Below are positions 18,137 through 25,931 of a stretch of 64,000 bases of DNA, piece after piece; within the stretch, counting starts at the first letter, position 1; every line of letters starts with the position of its first letter. A program made the position numbers and the translations under genes. The notes beneath the pieces were generated by a model. That model made no database searches. It worked only from the letters and a program-made list of their open reading frames with translations, and was not told the origin of the DNA. Source of the DNA: Bacillota bacterium (GTDB taxonomy: Bacteria; Bacillota; Clostridia; Christensenellales; CAG-138); assembly GCA_023459335.1 (NCBI GenBank), contig JAEWUO010000013.1, positions 59,313-123,312 of the forward strand, in the 5' to 3' direction.

Positions 18137-18466
18137 TCAGCCGAGGTCGGTGAGGATATCGGCTCCTACCACCTTGACCGGGTACGATTTCGCGTCGTTT
18201 ACTTTGACGCTGAGGAATCCAAGTTTTGCGTTTCCTACCGATTTTCCGGTGCGAACGTCAAACTTTGCGCCATGCCGGGGACATGCGAGCGTTTCGCCGC
18301 TTAACTCGCCGTCTGAGAGAGAACCGCCCATATGCGGGCATCGATTATCGAGCGCGTAGTACGTTCCGTCCACATTCGCCAGCATCAGAACTTTGTCAGG
18401 AAGCGTCACCCGTTTCTTTTCACCGGGTTTCAATTCTCCAACCTCGGAGACCTTTACGTATGCCAT
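18137..18466 (-). CDS. Rieske [2Fe-2S] protein, nitrite reductase small subunit-like
   Basis: 109 residues from the ATG at 18466, which has GGAAGGTG six bases upstream; a start nine bases earlier is less likely. Cluster ligands are CPH (Cys-X-His) and CPRH (Cys-X2-His) within CPHMGGSLSDGELSGE and LACPRHGAKFD. It probably carries electrons in a small cytoplasmic redox chain. It sits between a DUF2892 gene and a divergently transcribed ferritin, a pairing that suggests iron or oxidative-stress handling. Confidence 0.93.
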   Translation of the reverse strand: MAYVKVSEVGELKPGEKKRVTLPDKVLMLANVDGTYYALDNRCPHMGGSLSDGELSGETLACPRHGAKFDVRTGKSVGNAKLGFLSVKVNDAKSYPVKVVGADILTDLG

Positions 18467-18613
18467 GTAAAACACCTTCCTTTTATGATCAGTATAGCAT
18501 ACGTTCCTGGACGTACCGTGCGTAAATCACAATTCGATTGCATACAAGATTCGTGACGAAAGCACAGAAATATGGCTGATAAACTGTTACTATTTAATCA
18601 TTAAAGGGAATAC

Positions 18614-18619
18614 TATAAT
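18614..18619 (+). promoter_or_regulatory. -10 element of the ferritin promoter
   Basis: A perfect TATAAT lies 30 bases before the ferritin start codon. No good -35 is seen at 16-18 bases upstream. Confidence 0.6.
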
Positions 18620-18648
18620 AGGGAAAGATAGAATAGGAGATGGAAGTT

Positions 18649-19161
18649 ATGTTTACAGAAAAAGTAAAGAAGCTGCTGAACGAACAAATTACGAAGGAGT
18701 TTTTCTCAGCGTATCTCTATCTGCACTTTGCGAATTATTATGAAGAACAGGCGCTGAAGGGATTTGCCAACTGGTTTACCGTTCAGGCGCAGGAGGAACG
18801 CGACCACGCGCTGCTGTTTATCAAGTACATGCAGAACAACGACATCAAGGTTACCTTTGAAGCCATCGGCAAACCGGATACGCCGCTGAATGCGCATATG
18901 GACGCTCTGAAAGAATCGTTGACGCACGAACAATTTGTCACCGCGTCGATCCATACGATCTACGAAGCCGCTTACGAAGCGAAGGATTTCCGAACGATGC
19001 AGTTTCTGGATTGGTTCGTCAGGGAACAGGCGGAGGAAGAGATGAACTCCACCGATAACATCAAGAAGATGGAACTCTTCGGCGCCGACAGCAAAGGGCT
19101 TTATATGCTCGATCAGGAGCTGGGCGCGCGGATGTACAACCCGCCGACGCTCGTGCTGTAA
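18649..19161 (+). CDS. ftnA: Non-haem ferritin (FtnA type)
   Basis: A 170-residue iron-storage protein that oxidises Fe(II) and stores it in a 24-mer shell. Ferroxidase ligands are visible: Glu in ITKEFFSAYLYLH, ExxH in AQEERDHALLF, and the third-helix Glu residues in VREQAEEEMNSTDNI. The ATG at 18649 is nine bases after AGGAG; an upstream in-frame ATG at 18640 overlaps that ribosome site and is unlikely. It is divergent from the Rieske gene. Confidence 0.95.
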   Translation: MFTEKVKKLLNEQITKEFFSAYLYLHFANYYEEQALKGFANWFTVQAQEERDHALLFIKYMQNNDIKVTFEAIGKPDTPLNAHMDALKESLTHEQFVTASIHTIYEAAYEAKDFRTMQFLDWFVREQAEEEMNSTDNIKKMELFGADSKGLYMLDQELGARMYNPPTLVL

Positions 19162-19181
19162 TACTGACGCATTGAACATAG

Positions 19182-19209
19182 AAAGACCGCCGGTTATCGG
19201 CGGTCTTTT
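19182..19209. terminator. Terminator after ferritin
   Basis: AAAGACCGCCG-gttat-CGGCGGTCTTTT forms an 11-bp stem with a T run, 20 bases after the ferritin stop codon. Confidence 0.9.
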
Positions 19210-19275
19210 CTTGTCTGATTCCATCTAGCGATCATATGAACCAGGGATAGCACGCGAAAGCTCCGTTTTTCGCCA

Positions 19276-20664
19276 TCACGAGCCGATATACACCTTTTCG
19301 ATCAGCTCGTCCCGCTGCGTTTTTTCATTGAACCGGTAGAGGAAGAGCCAGCCGCCGGCCGAATCGACCTTGTTGGCGCGCTCGACGATGTTATGCTTGA
19401 CCTGGATCGTCCGCAGAAGCACGGCGGAATCCCCGCCGATGTCGTAAACGGAGATCGTTTTCCCGCCGCCTGTTACGGCGGTTTGGCGATCCGCATACAG
19501 GAAGGAGTGATTGCGAGGGAGAGTAAGCAGCAATGTTTTTTCGCCTGAATCGGGATTGACGCGGTAGAGGGATTCCGACAGAGCGCGGTTGAGTAAATAT
19601 GTATTTGGCGCATAAATTCCATTCATATAACTATTCCTGAGATTTTCAGTAAAAACAAGGAAGAAATCTCCGAAATCGAGCTGGTTATATACGCTATCCG
19701 GCAAGGCGAAGGGTACAAAATCCATTATTGATTTTGTATCGAAATCATAAATCTCCAATCCTCTTACTGAACCAAATATGATCTTTTCCTGGTCTATCCT
19801 ACAAAACCAACGCGAATGTTCTATATGAGAAGAAGCAGAAAAAGCGGAATACATCCGATCGACGGGAAAAGCAACTTTATTCTGGATTGAATCAAAAGCA
19901 CTGATCGAACTTCGACCAGACAACCGTTCAGTTAATTGAGGTTTATCATATACAGTGTTACCCAGATTAACAAATAAAGAATCAAATTGAGCAAAAGACA
20001 AAAAGGCGTGATTCGCACTTGTGTTATTCAGACTAGTATTATCTTCTAAAATCTGATATTCAGAGAGAGGAATAGCCTTTCCATTTTTGAAGCAAGCAAT
20101 GGATAATCCAGAGCTGCCGTTATAACCCACAATATTGATAAAACGTAAAACAAAGATATTGTTTTGTGAAATATAGAAATCCCAAACATTTTCATCCCGC
20201 AGTTTATCGGTATATACTGCTTCAGAGAGAAAATCAAGTGGGACATCTGAACCATTCTTACGGTAGAAAAGACGGAATTGCCGGAATGGCCCGCTATCGT
20301 TTTGCTTTACTCCCGCAAACCCGGAATAGTATATGCCATCTGCTTGTATGCTGATTGCACGGATATCTTCAACCGGAACTTCCAGTTTGACATCTTCACC
20401 TGAATCATTCATGCTGTAAATTCCCTGTGTGCCAACTTCTGACGCAAGGTAGTAGATACGACCGCCATAATATGCGGTTTTTTTCCCATCGTTGGAAGTT
20501 GCATCCGATTTTAGATTCGCTGCAAAAGTGACGCTGTCGAATTTGTTGTTTTGAGGGCTTTCGTAAACACAGCCGAACTGTGATATTAGTAAACAAATGC
20601 TAAGACAAATCATGAGAAATATGAAACGGTGTTTATCTATATAATTCTTTTGTTCGTTGAACAT
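19276..20664 (-). CDS. Secreted or lipid-anchored beta-propeller-like protein (DUF5050-like)
   Basis: 462 residues from the ATG at 20664, which follows AGGAGG. The N-terminus has one hydrophobic segment ending LISQFGCVYE; the Cys is lipobox-like, but -3 and -2 (Gln, Phe) are poor, so lipid attachment is uncertain. The body has repeated units of the form G(I/R)xYYxx with a following loop and strand (KTAYYGGRIYYLASEVGTQGIYSMND), as in DUF5050/6-bladed propeller proteins. It is probably an extracellular surface protein. Its AT-rich centre points to horizontal origin. Confidence 0.65.
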   Translation of the reverse strand: MFNEQKNYIDKHRFIFLMICLSICLLISQFGCVYESPQNNKFDSVTFAANLKSDATSNDGKKTAYYGGRIYYLASEVGTQGIYSMNDSGEDVKLEVPVEDIRAISIQADGIYYSGFAGVKQNDSGPFRQFRLFYRKNGSDVPLDFLSEAVYTDKLRDENVWDFYISQNNIFVLRFINIVGYNGSSGLSIACFKNGKAIPLSEYQILEDNTSLNNTSANHAFLSFAQFDSLFVNLGNTVYDKPQLTERLSGRSSISAFDSIQNKVAFPVDRMYSAFSASSHIEHSRWFCRIDQEKIIFGSVRGLEIYDFDTKSIMDFVPFALPDSVYNQLDFGDFFLVFTENLRNSYMNGIYAPNTYLLNRALSESLYRVNPDSGEKTLLLTLPRNHSFLYADRQTAVTGGGKTISVYDIGGDSAVLLRTIQVKHNIVERANKVDSAGGWLFLYRFNEKTQRDELIEKVYIGS

Positions 20665-20840
20665 ATGTCCTCCTGTTACCATCATTCAATTTCAGTATGA
20701 GATACGCCGGAATAATCAACTCGCATGCCATCTGGCGCATCGATGCCCCAGACGATCCGGTGATTGCCTGAGCTGAAATGCATAATATATCAGGTTAATT
20801 ATATCGAACAATCGTTCTAATTGCACAGGGCAAATTGTGA

Positions 20841-20869
20841 AAAATAAACGGAGCGGCGGAGCTCCGTTT
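20841..20869 (-). terminator. Terminator of the 20877 gene
   Basis: On the minus strand, AAACGGAGC-tccgcc-GCTCCGTTT is followed by ATTTTT. Confidence 0.85.
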
Positions 20870-20876
20870 GAATGAA

Positions 20877-21461
20877 TCAATTCGGCGAAATGGTATAGGC
20901 CATTGATACGACATTACCTTCATCGTTGTAATCCAATAATATTCGCCACCAATCTTCCCCGTAAAATCCTTCATCAGCTTCCGGAAAATCATACGATGAA
21001 TACTCGATTTCTTGTTTTGACATTTTCGGGTCGAGGAGAAACGCGAGTCGAATAATATTTCGTTGTGAACCGACACCGATTTTCAAGCCACCAATACGAA
21101 TCGTCTCATCTTTGATCTTGATTTGCAGGAATCTTAAGGATTTCTCGCCATGGGAGGACGTATCTACCAAATATAGAATGTCAAATGACGGATATGTATG
21201 CAGCACGAGTTCGCGACCTGGATTTTCCGGGTCAAGCCATTGCTGAACTGCTATCGGTTCTCCGTAAACCTTGGTAAAACTTTCGACATCAAATCGATCA
21301 ACACGCAAAGCGGCGGCATAACCGGCGGTAGACAGATATTTTGAATTACGTCCAAGGGTATTACAGTAATTCGAGATATAATTATCAACGACAAGCACAA
21401 TTGCTGATACAGACAGCAAGATGCATATCAGAATCAAAATCAACTTGTTTCTTGATTTCAT
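20877..21461 (-). CDS. Membrane-anchored protein of unknown function next to the caspase-like gene
   Basis: 194 residues from the ATG at 21461, which follows GAGGAG. One N-terminal transmembrane helix (KLILILICILLSVSAIVLVVD) precedes an exported domain. The C-terminal half (RIGGLKIGVGSQRNIIRLAFL ... WWRILLDYNDEGNVVSMAYTI) resembles the SmpA/BLIP-like fold, in which a GxxxG-start helix is followed by a strand with a DDG-type turn. It starts 11 bases after the caspase-like gene ends and is almost certainly co-transcribed with it, so the two may act as partners. Confidence 0.65.
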   Translation of the reverse strand: MKSRNKLILILICILLSVSAIVLVVDNYISNYCNTLGRNSKYLSTAGYAAALRVDRFDVESFTKVYGEPIAVQQWLDPENPGRELVLHTYPSFDILYLVDTSSHGEKSLRFLQIKIKDETIRIGGLKIGVGSQRNIIRLAFLLDPKMSKQEIEYSSYDFPEADEGFYGEDWWRILLDYNDEGNVVSMAYTISPN

Positions 21462-21471
21462 GCACGACTCC

Positions 21472-22794
21472 TCAATCATCACTGTCATATTCAAGAAGAC
21501 CAGAGGCTCCAGATTCACCATAACCATCAGGAATACTAAACCAAGAAAAAACATCGTCGTAAGATTGTTCATGTGATAGTCGAGGTTCATACGTTGTTCT
21601 AAATAAAGCGGGTGGACCGAAACCAACCGAACCATCGAACGCAAATACTGTATCGACATTTGAAAGATCACGAAATGCGTCTGCAACATTAGTACCTTCT
21701 GATGCCAAAAATTCTTCGTGCCCGGCATTACATGAATAGATATATAGTTCTGCAATTTCAGGCCCCGTTAATTCACTTATAGATGGGATATTGACTCCTG
21801 AGCGATTTTTACCGGTAGCACTCATAGCATTCGTTGATGAATTATTCTCAAAAATGAGTGACATTCCGTTACAATGACTAATAACCACGGCTGTCGTTGT
21901 TTTTGGATCCATATCGTTCCATTCGTCCATGAAGATGTCGACATCATCCGTTTGAACTAATTCAACATCATACCCTTGGCTTTCTAAAACTTTTTGTTGA
22001 TATAAAGCCTGCTTTTTGAACCTGGCTCCCCAAGAGTTTGTGAAAAAAACATATGCTTTTTCTCCATTAGGCGGATAAGGAACTTCTTTGATAACGGGAA
22101 CTGGTGCCTGAAACGGAAAGGGTTGAACCTGTTTATTATCAACTTCCTTATCCCAATCATATAATGTCCCATCACCGCTACCATTTTCCTCGTATTCCGT
22201 CCCTTTCTTTGGCATTGCAAACGCCGCCTCTATTCTTTCACGCAGAAGTCCGTTTTGTAAAGAGGTCAAAATTGACGCATCTTTTCGGTATGGCCCGCTT
22301 TGTTCCGAGTTCAGGTTGGCGAGCGCCTTCAGCGGAGCGGAAGCATTGAGCAGCCGCCATTGCTCCTGATCGTTCAGACCGCTGAAGAGCATCGCCTTCC
22401 GCTGCGCCCCTGTGTTCAGCTTCTCCCAATTATCGATGGGAAAATCGTCCGGCAGTCTTGCTGCCAGCGCGGCTTCTGCGCGCTGCATCTCATTGGTCGA
22501 CAGCTGTCGGCCGACATCTGCTGACGCAACGGCGGAAACGCGGTTCGCTTCCGAGCTGGCCGCATCGATGGCGGCGTCAATGCGGTTGATGGCGGCGGGC
22601 GTTGGCGGCGCGGTCTTTGCGGAAGTCTTGGCTGCGGCAGCACTGGCCTCTGCTATGGCGGCGTCGAGGCGGTTGAGAGCGGCGATGGATGGTGGAGCCA
22701 CGGCGCTTCCTACGTTTGCGCCTGCCTTTCCGGAGACCGCCGCTTGAGTGCCTGAGTAACCCGCTGCTTGGTCCTCGCGCCACAGCCGAGACAA
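21472..22794 (-). CDS. Putative caspase-like (clan CD) cysteine peptidase with Ala/Pro repeats
   Basis: 440 residues if read from TTG 22794. Residues 34-51 and 63-80 are two copies of an 18-residue motif (core INRIDAAID), 29 residues apart. Residues about 245-360 look like an alpha/beta caspase fold: a strand KAYVFFTNSW, then TTAVVISHCNG with His307 and AELYIYSCNAGHE with Cys355. A His after one strand and a Cys after the next, about 48 residues apart, is the clan CD dyad layout (caspase, metacaspase, CHAT). No signal peptide is seen. The family is not identified and activity is inferred. The start is odd: a good ribosome site and ATG upstream are out of frame. Confidence 0.55.
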   Translation of the reverse strand: MSRLWREDQAAGYSGTQAAVSGKAGANVGSAVAPPSIAALNRLDAAIAEASAAAAKTSAKTAPPTPAAINRIDAAIDAASSEANRVSAVASADVGRQLSTNEMQRAEAALAARLPDDFPIDNWEKLNTGAQRKAMLFSGLNDQEQWRLLNASAPLKALANLNSEQSGPYRKDASILTSLQNGLLRERIEAAFAMPKKGTEYEENGSGDGTLYDWDKEVDNKQVQPFPFQAPVPVIKEVPYPPNGEKAYVFFTNSWGARFKKQALYQQKVLESQGYDVELVQTDDVDIFMDEWNDMDPKTTTAVVISHCNGMSLIFENNSSTNAMSATGKNRSGVNIPSISELTGPEIAELYIYSCNAGHEEFLASEGTNVADAFRDLSNVDTVFAFDGSVGFGPPALFRTTYEPRLSHEQSYDDVFSWFSIPDGYGESGASGLLEYDSDD

Positions 22795-22835
22795 CGTTGA
22801 TTGCTTTGGAGTCGGTTTCTAAAAATATTCGGCAT
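22795..22835 (-). other. Out-of-frame ribosome site and ATG upstream of the caspase-like gene
   Basis: GGGAGGG lies five bases before ATG (22833-22835). That frame continues through TTTTT (22821-22825) and closes after about 41 codons. The long frame has an in-frame TAG at 22819-22821 and can start only at TTG 22794, which has no clear ribosome site. Skipping two bases after TTT would join the two frames (MPNIF then KPTPKQSTLSRLW). Either a frameshift mutation, a sequence error at the T run, or a regulated frameshift would explain it. Confidence 0.6.
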
Positions 22836-23036
22836 AGATACCCTCCCGGTATTTTATGCTCTGAATATATCAGGAGGGAAGAGGGAAAAATGATCGGAAT
22901 TACGCGGTATAAAATTATAAGAATAAAAAAGCGATTCCTGACTGCGAAACCATTCGAATACTCTTTCGAACTTAGTTCTGCCTGCATACAAAATAATAAG
23001 AAGAAACAGGAAAACGTTGCGTCGAAATCTATCTGT
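22836..23036. promoter_or_regulatory. AT-rich upstream region of the caspase-like operon
   Basis: It contains TTCGAA-actctt-like spacing as two copies of TTCGAA six bases apart (22953-22958 and 22965-22970), a symmetric site that could bind a dimeric regulator. A minus-strand TATAAT lies at about 22910-22915. No gene is supported here. Confidence 0.4.
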
Positions 23037-23969
23037 TTACTTTCTACCGTAAAACAACAGATAGGCGTCCACAAGATCGAGCCGCAGACTATGCCCGCCT
23101 TCGTGCGGGTGAAACTCCGCATTTATGCCGCGCGCGAGCAATGCGTCATATAACGAAGAGGCGCCTTCGGAGAACGGGTCGCTTGCGTCGCCGCAGTCTA
23201 GATAAACGCGGATTTGATCGTATCCGTGATCCGCGGCATAGCCGGAAAGCTCCTTTGCGTCGGCGGGATTTGTCGAAAGCCAGCGCTCGAACGCATCCCC
23301 CGAAAAATCATGACAGGTCAGCGCGGGGCTGCAGGCGCCGATCCTGCCGAACAGGTCGGGGCGGTGCAGGCCAATCTGCAGCGCGAAGAGCCCGCCCATC
23401 GAGAACCCGCCGATATATCGCCATTCCGGCGCGGCGAGCGTACTGTAATGCGCGTCGATAAAGGGAATCAGTTCTTCACAGAGGAAATGCTCCATTCGGC
23501 TCGGCCCGCGCACGCCGTCCGCCATATCCGCCTCGATGGTCTTCGCGTCGTCGTATCGCGTATAGGGAAACACCATGATCATGGGGGCCAGCTCGCCGCT
23601 CATGATGAGTGCGTCCGCCCGGTCGCCCGCCCGCGCCTCTTCGACCCACATTTTTTCGCTTGAACTGTAGCCGTGCATCGCATACCAAATCGGATAACGC
23701 GCATCTGAGGAATACCCTTCCGGCAGATATACCAGAAAAGGTACGGCGGCGCCCATTTCGGCGCTGTTCATTTTTAAAGAAAAGAGCTGAGATTGCGGAA
23801 TCGGCGCAGCGGACGGCGAAGGGGAAGGAGCCGGGGAAACGGAAACAGGCGCCGGCGCGTAAACAAAAACAAGCAGCGAGACGCATACGGCAAACAGGCA
23901 GATTTTTTCTGCGCGGTTACGCGTTGCGGATGATCTGCGTTTCGCTCTTGATTCTGCGTTTTTCCTCAT
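23037..23969 (-). CDS. Secreted esterase (esterase D / feruloyl esterase-like alpha/beta hydrolase)
   Basis: A 310-residue protein with an N-terminal membrane segment (ICLFAVCVSLLVFVYA) after a basic start, a Pro/Ser-rich linker, then an alpha/beta-hydrolase domain. The oxyanion region is WYAMHGYSSSEKMW, the nucleophile elbow is GGFSMGG (Ser), the acid is probably in YLDCGD, and the His is in HEGGHSL. Such secreted esterases deacylate plant cell-wall or other polysaccharides. The gene overlaps the end of the GGDEF gene upstream by 53 bases, so the two are probably co-transcribed. Confidence 0.85.
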   Translation of the reverse strand: MRKNAESRAKRRSSATRNRAEKICLFAVCVSLLVFVYAPAPVSVSPAPSPSPSAAPIPQSQLFSLKMNSAEMGAAVPFLVYLPEGYSSDARYPIWYAMHGYSSSEKMWVEEARAGDRADALIMSGELAPMIMVFPYTRYDDAKTIEADMADGVRGPSRMEHFLCEELIPFIDAHYSTLAAPEWRYIGGFSMGGLFALQIGLHRPDLFGRIGACSPALTCHDFSGDAFERWLSTNPADAKELSGYAADHGYDQIRVYLDCGDASDPFSEGASSLYDALLARGINAEFHPHEGGHSLRLDLVDAYLLFYGRK

Positions 23970-25518
23970 ACATTTTTACATCCGCCTGGTTGAGCGCGTG
24001 GTCGAGCGACAGACGATCGGCACAGGTCAACGCCTGCACGCCGTGGCTGACGCTGACGCTATATTTCCGGCTTTCTTCCGTATTGATTTTTTCAAACTCC
24101 GCAACGATGCGCTTCCAGGCGAATTCGGCCTGCGATTCGTCGATACCGGTATACACGATCAAAAATTCGTCGCCGCCGAGACGGACAAGAAAATCGTCGC
24201 TGCGAATCTTCGCGCGTATGGCGTTTGCGACCGTGACGAGCAGTTCGTCGCCCGTCTCGTGGCCGAGCGTGTCGTTAACTTCCTTCAGCCCGTTGACGTC
24301 GATGAAGCAGATGCAGAGCTGACAGCTGATCTTGGACAGGTTTTTATAAAGATTGGACAATTTTTCGATTCCGAAGCGGCGGTTTAAAGCGCCTGTCATT
24401 GTGTCAAACTGGGAGAAGAACTTAACCTCTTTGCTCTTCGACCGGCTGCTGGCGATATACGCGGCGAGCACCGCAGAGATTGCGATCGCGAGCAGATAGA
24501 ACAGATAGTACTGCCGGATCGACTTTCCCGCAAGGTCAAGAAGGCTTCCGGAAGGATAAATATCGGCACCGGAAACGGCGGGGATCAAGGAAACGATGTA
24601 CAGACTGCCGATATCGCTCGAAAGAATGTCGGAAGCTCCCTCTGACGCGAGTACTTGATTGACGGATATCGCGGCATAGCTGAAATAGCCGTTGCCGGTC
24701 GTCATTCTGCCGGTGCCGCCGGCAGAGATCATGCCCCATTCTTTCGGGTAGTAATTTGAGAATTTCACGGTCGAATCGGGATTATATGAAAACGCCCATT
24801 CGGTATAAGCGTCATGCGAATTATAGAGCCAGTATCCTTCGCTGTTGAGAAGATATACGTTGCCAAAGCTGCTTGCCGCGACCGAAGCGATCTGCGAGAG
24901 GATATCCGATGCGGCATAGTTTAATATTACGATGCCTTTTTTTACGCCGTCGCTGCCGAAAAACGGCATGGCGAAACGGATCACCGGTTTGATCGGCAGT
25001 TCGATCGCGCCGTTTTCCACATTCAGGTCAAGCGGGGAGATATAGATCTGGTTTTCATTCATCGCGATGGCTTGCTGAAAATAGTAGCGGTCGCTTTTAT
25101 TCTGCAAATCCTCCGGCGCGATGACGACGGGACCGCCCGGCTCAGAATCAATCCGTACGACTTCATTGCCGGACAGGTCGATGAAGCGGATTTGATCGTA
25201 AACGCCGCGATTTTCAGAATAGGAGAGCCATAACGCTGCGACTTTGCTGAAGTCGCCGTTTGCGGGATAGTTCAGCGAGAGGGAATCGCAGATAAACCGG
25301 AGATCGGAAATCAGGCGATTGAATTTGTAGGTGATAAAATATTCTTCGGATGCGATCATGCTCCGCTCGGAGATATCGACTTCCGCTCGTTTGATTTTAT
25401 TCTCATCGGATAGAATCAGCATGCTGATTGCAAGCAACACAAAAGATAGTGCGACAAATATCGATAAAAGAGAAAGAAAGAACGTTTTTTTACTCTTGAG
25501 TTTCCAGTTCTGAAACAT
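23917..25518 (-). CDS. Membrane diguanylate cyclase with extracellular dCache-like sensor
   Basis: A 533-residue protein. A first helix (LSLLSIFVALSFVLLAISMLIL), an extracellular region of about 270 residues with the Cache pattern (AALWLSYSENRGVYDQIRFIDLSGNEVVRID and NQIYISPLDLN), a second helix near 335 (YYLFYLLAIAISAVLAAYI), then GGDEF (about 370-525). The active loop is GGDEF and RSDD precedes it as an RxxD inhibitory site. It should make cyclic di-GMP in response to an external ligand. The start is the ATG at 25518. Confidence 0.92.
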   Translation of the reverse strand: MFQNWKLKSKKTFFLSLLSIFVALSFVLLAISMLILSDENKIKRAEVDISERSMIASEEYFITYKFNRLISDLRFICDSLSLNYPANGDFSKVAALWLSYSENRGVYDQIRFIDLSGNEVVRIDSEPGGPVVIAPEDLQNKSDRYYFQQAIAMNENQIYISPLDLNVENGAIELPIKPVIRFAMPFFGSDGVKKGIVILNYAASDILSQIASVAASSFGNVYLLNSEGYWLYNSHDAYTEWAFSYNPDSTVKFSNYYPKEWGMISAGGTGRMTTGNGYFSYAAISVNQVLASEGASDILSSDIGSLYIVSLIPAVSGADIYPSGSLLDLAGKSIRQYYLFYLLAIAISAVLAAYIASSRSKSKEVKFFSQFDTMTGALNRRFGIEKLSNLYKNLSKISCQLCICFIDVNGLKEVNDTLGHETGDELLVTVANAIRAKIRSDDFLVRLGGDEFLIVYTGIDESQAEFAWKRIVAEFEKINTEESRKYSVSVSHGVQALTCADRLSLDHALNQADVKMYEEKRRIKSETQIIRNA

Positions 25519-25931
25519 TGATTTCCTCCGTCGGAGTTTACAGTCGATGAAAGACCGTCATTCTATCTGGCGAAGATGCGCGCAAGGATCAGGACGAACA
25601 ATACGATATCATCAGTCTAGTATCAGCCGCCGGTTCTGTCAAACGTGAGTTTTATAAACGGGAAAAAATCAAAGGTTTCAAATCCAGTTGCGTGCCATGC
25701 GGCAAATGATAAAGGCAGCCGATTGAGGCCGCCCTTTTGATGGTCAAAAACCGCCGTTGCGGATAGAACGAAACGGTTACCGGAGGGGAAGCTGGAATTT
25801 GAAATATCCCCATAAAATCAGATACAAGAACACTTGACAACACAATAATCGGGCGGGCGCAAGTACCTGGAACGGACAGGGGGAATCCATGATACGGCGA
25901 TAGTTGCCTTTGCTATTGCTCAAATGCCCGT
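25519..25931. other. Gene-free stretch holding a diverged repeat copy
   Basis: A 413-base gap. Apart from the repeat copy at 25675-25788, I see no gene, RNA or clear promoter. Confidence 0.6.
25675..25788 (+). repeat. Intergenic repeat, copy 3 (right part only)
   Basis: Shares with the 27651 copy the block from TTCAAATCCAGTT through a GGCAGCC hairpin to GAAACG ... GGAGGGG. It is more diverged than the other two copies and lacks the left 90 bases. Confidence 0.7.

Noticed and set aside
22689..23153. Plus-strand ORF with AGGAGGG before ATG opposite the esterase start
   Set aside because: It runs antisense into the esterase gene, has no family features, and the Shine-Dalgarno-like run alone is not enough.
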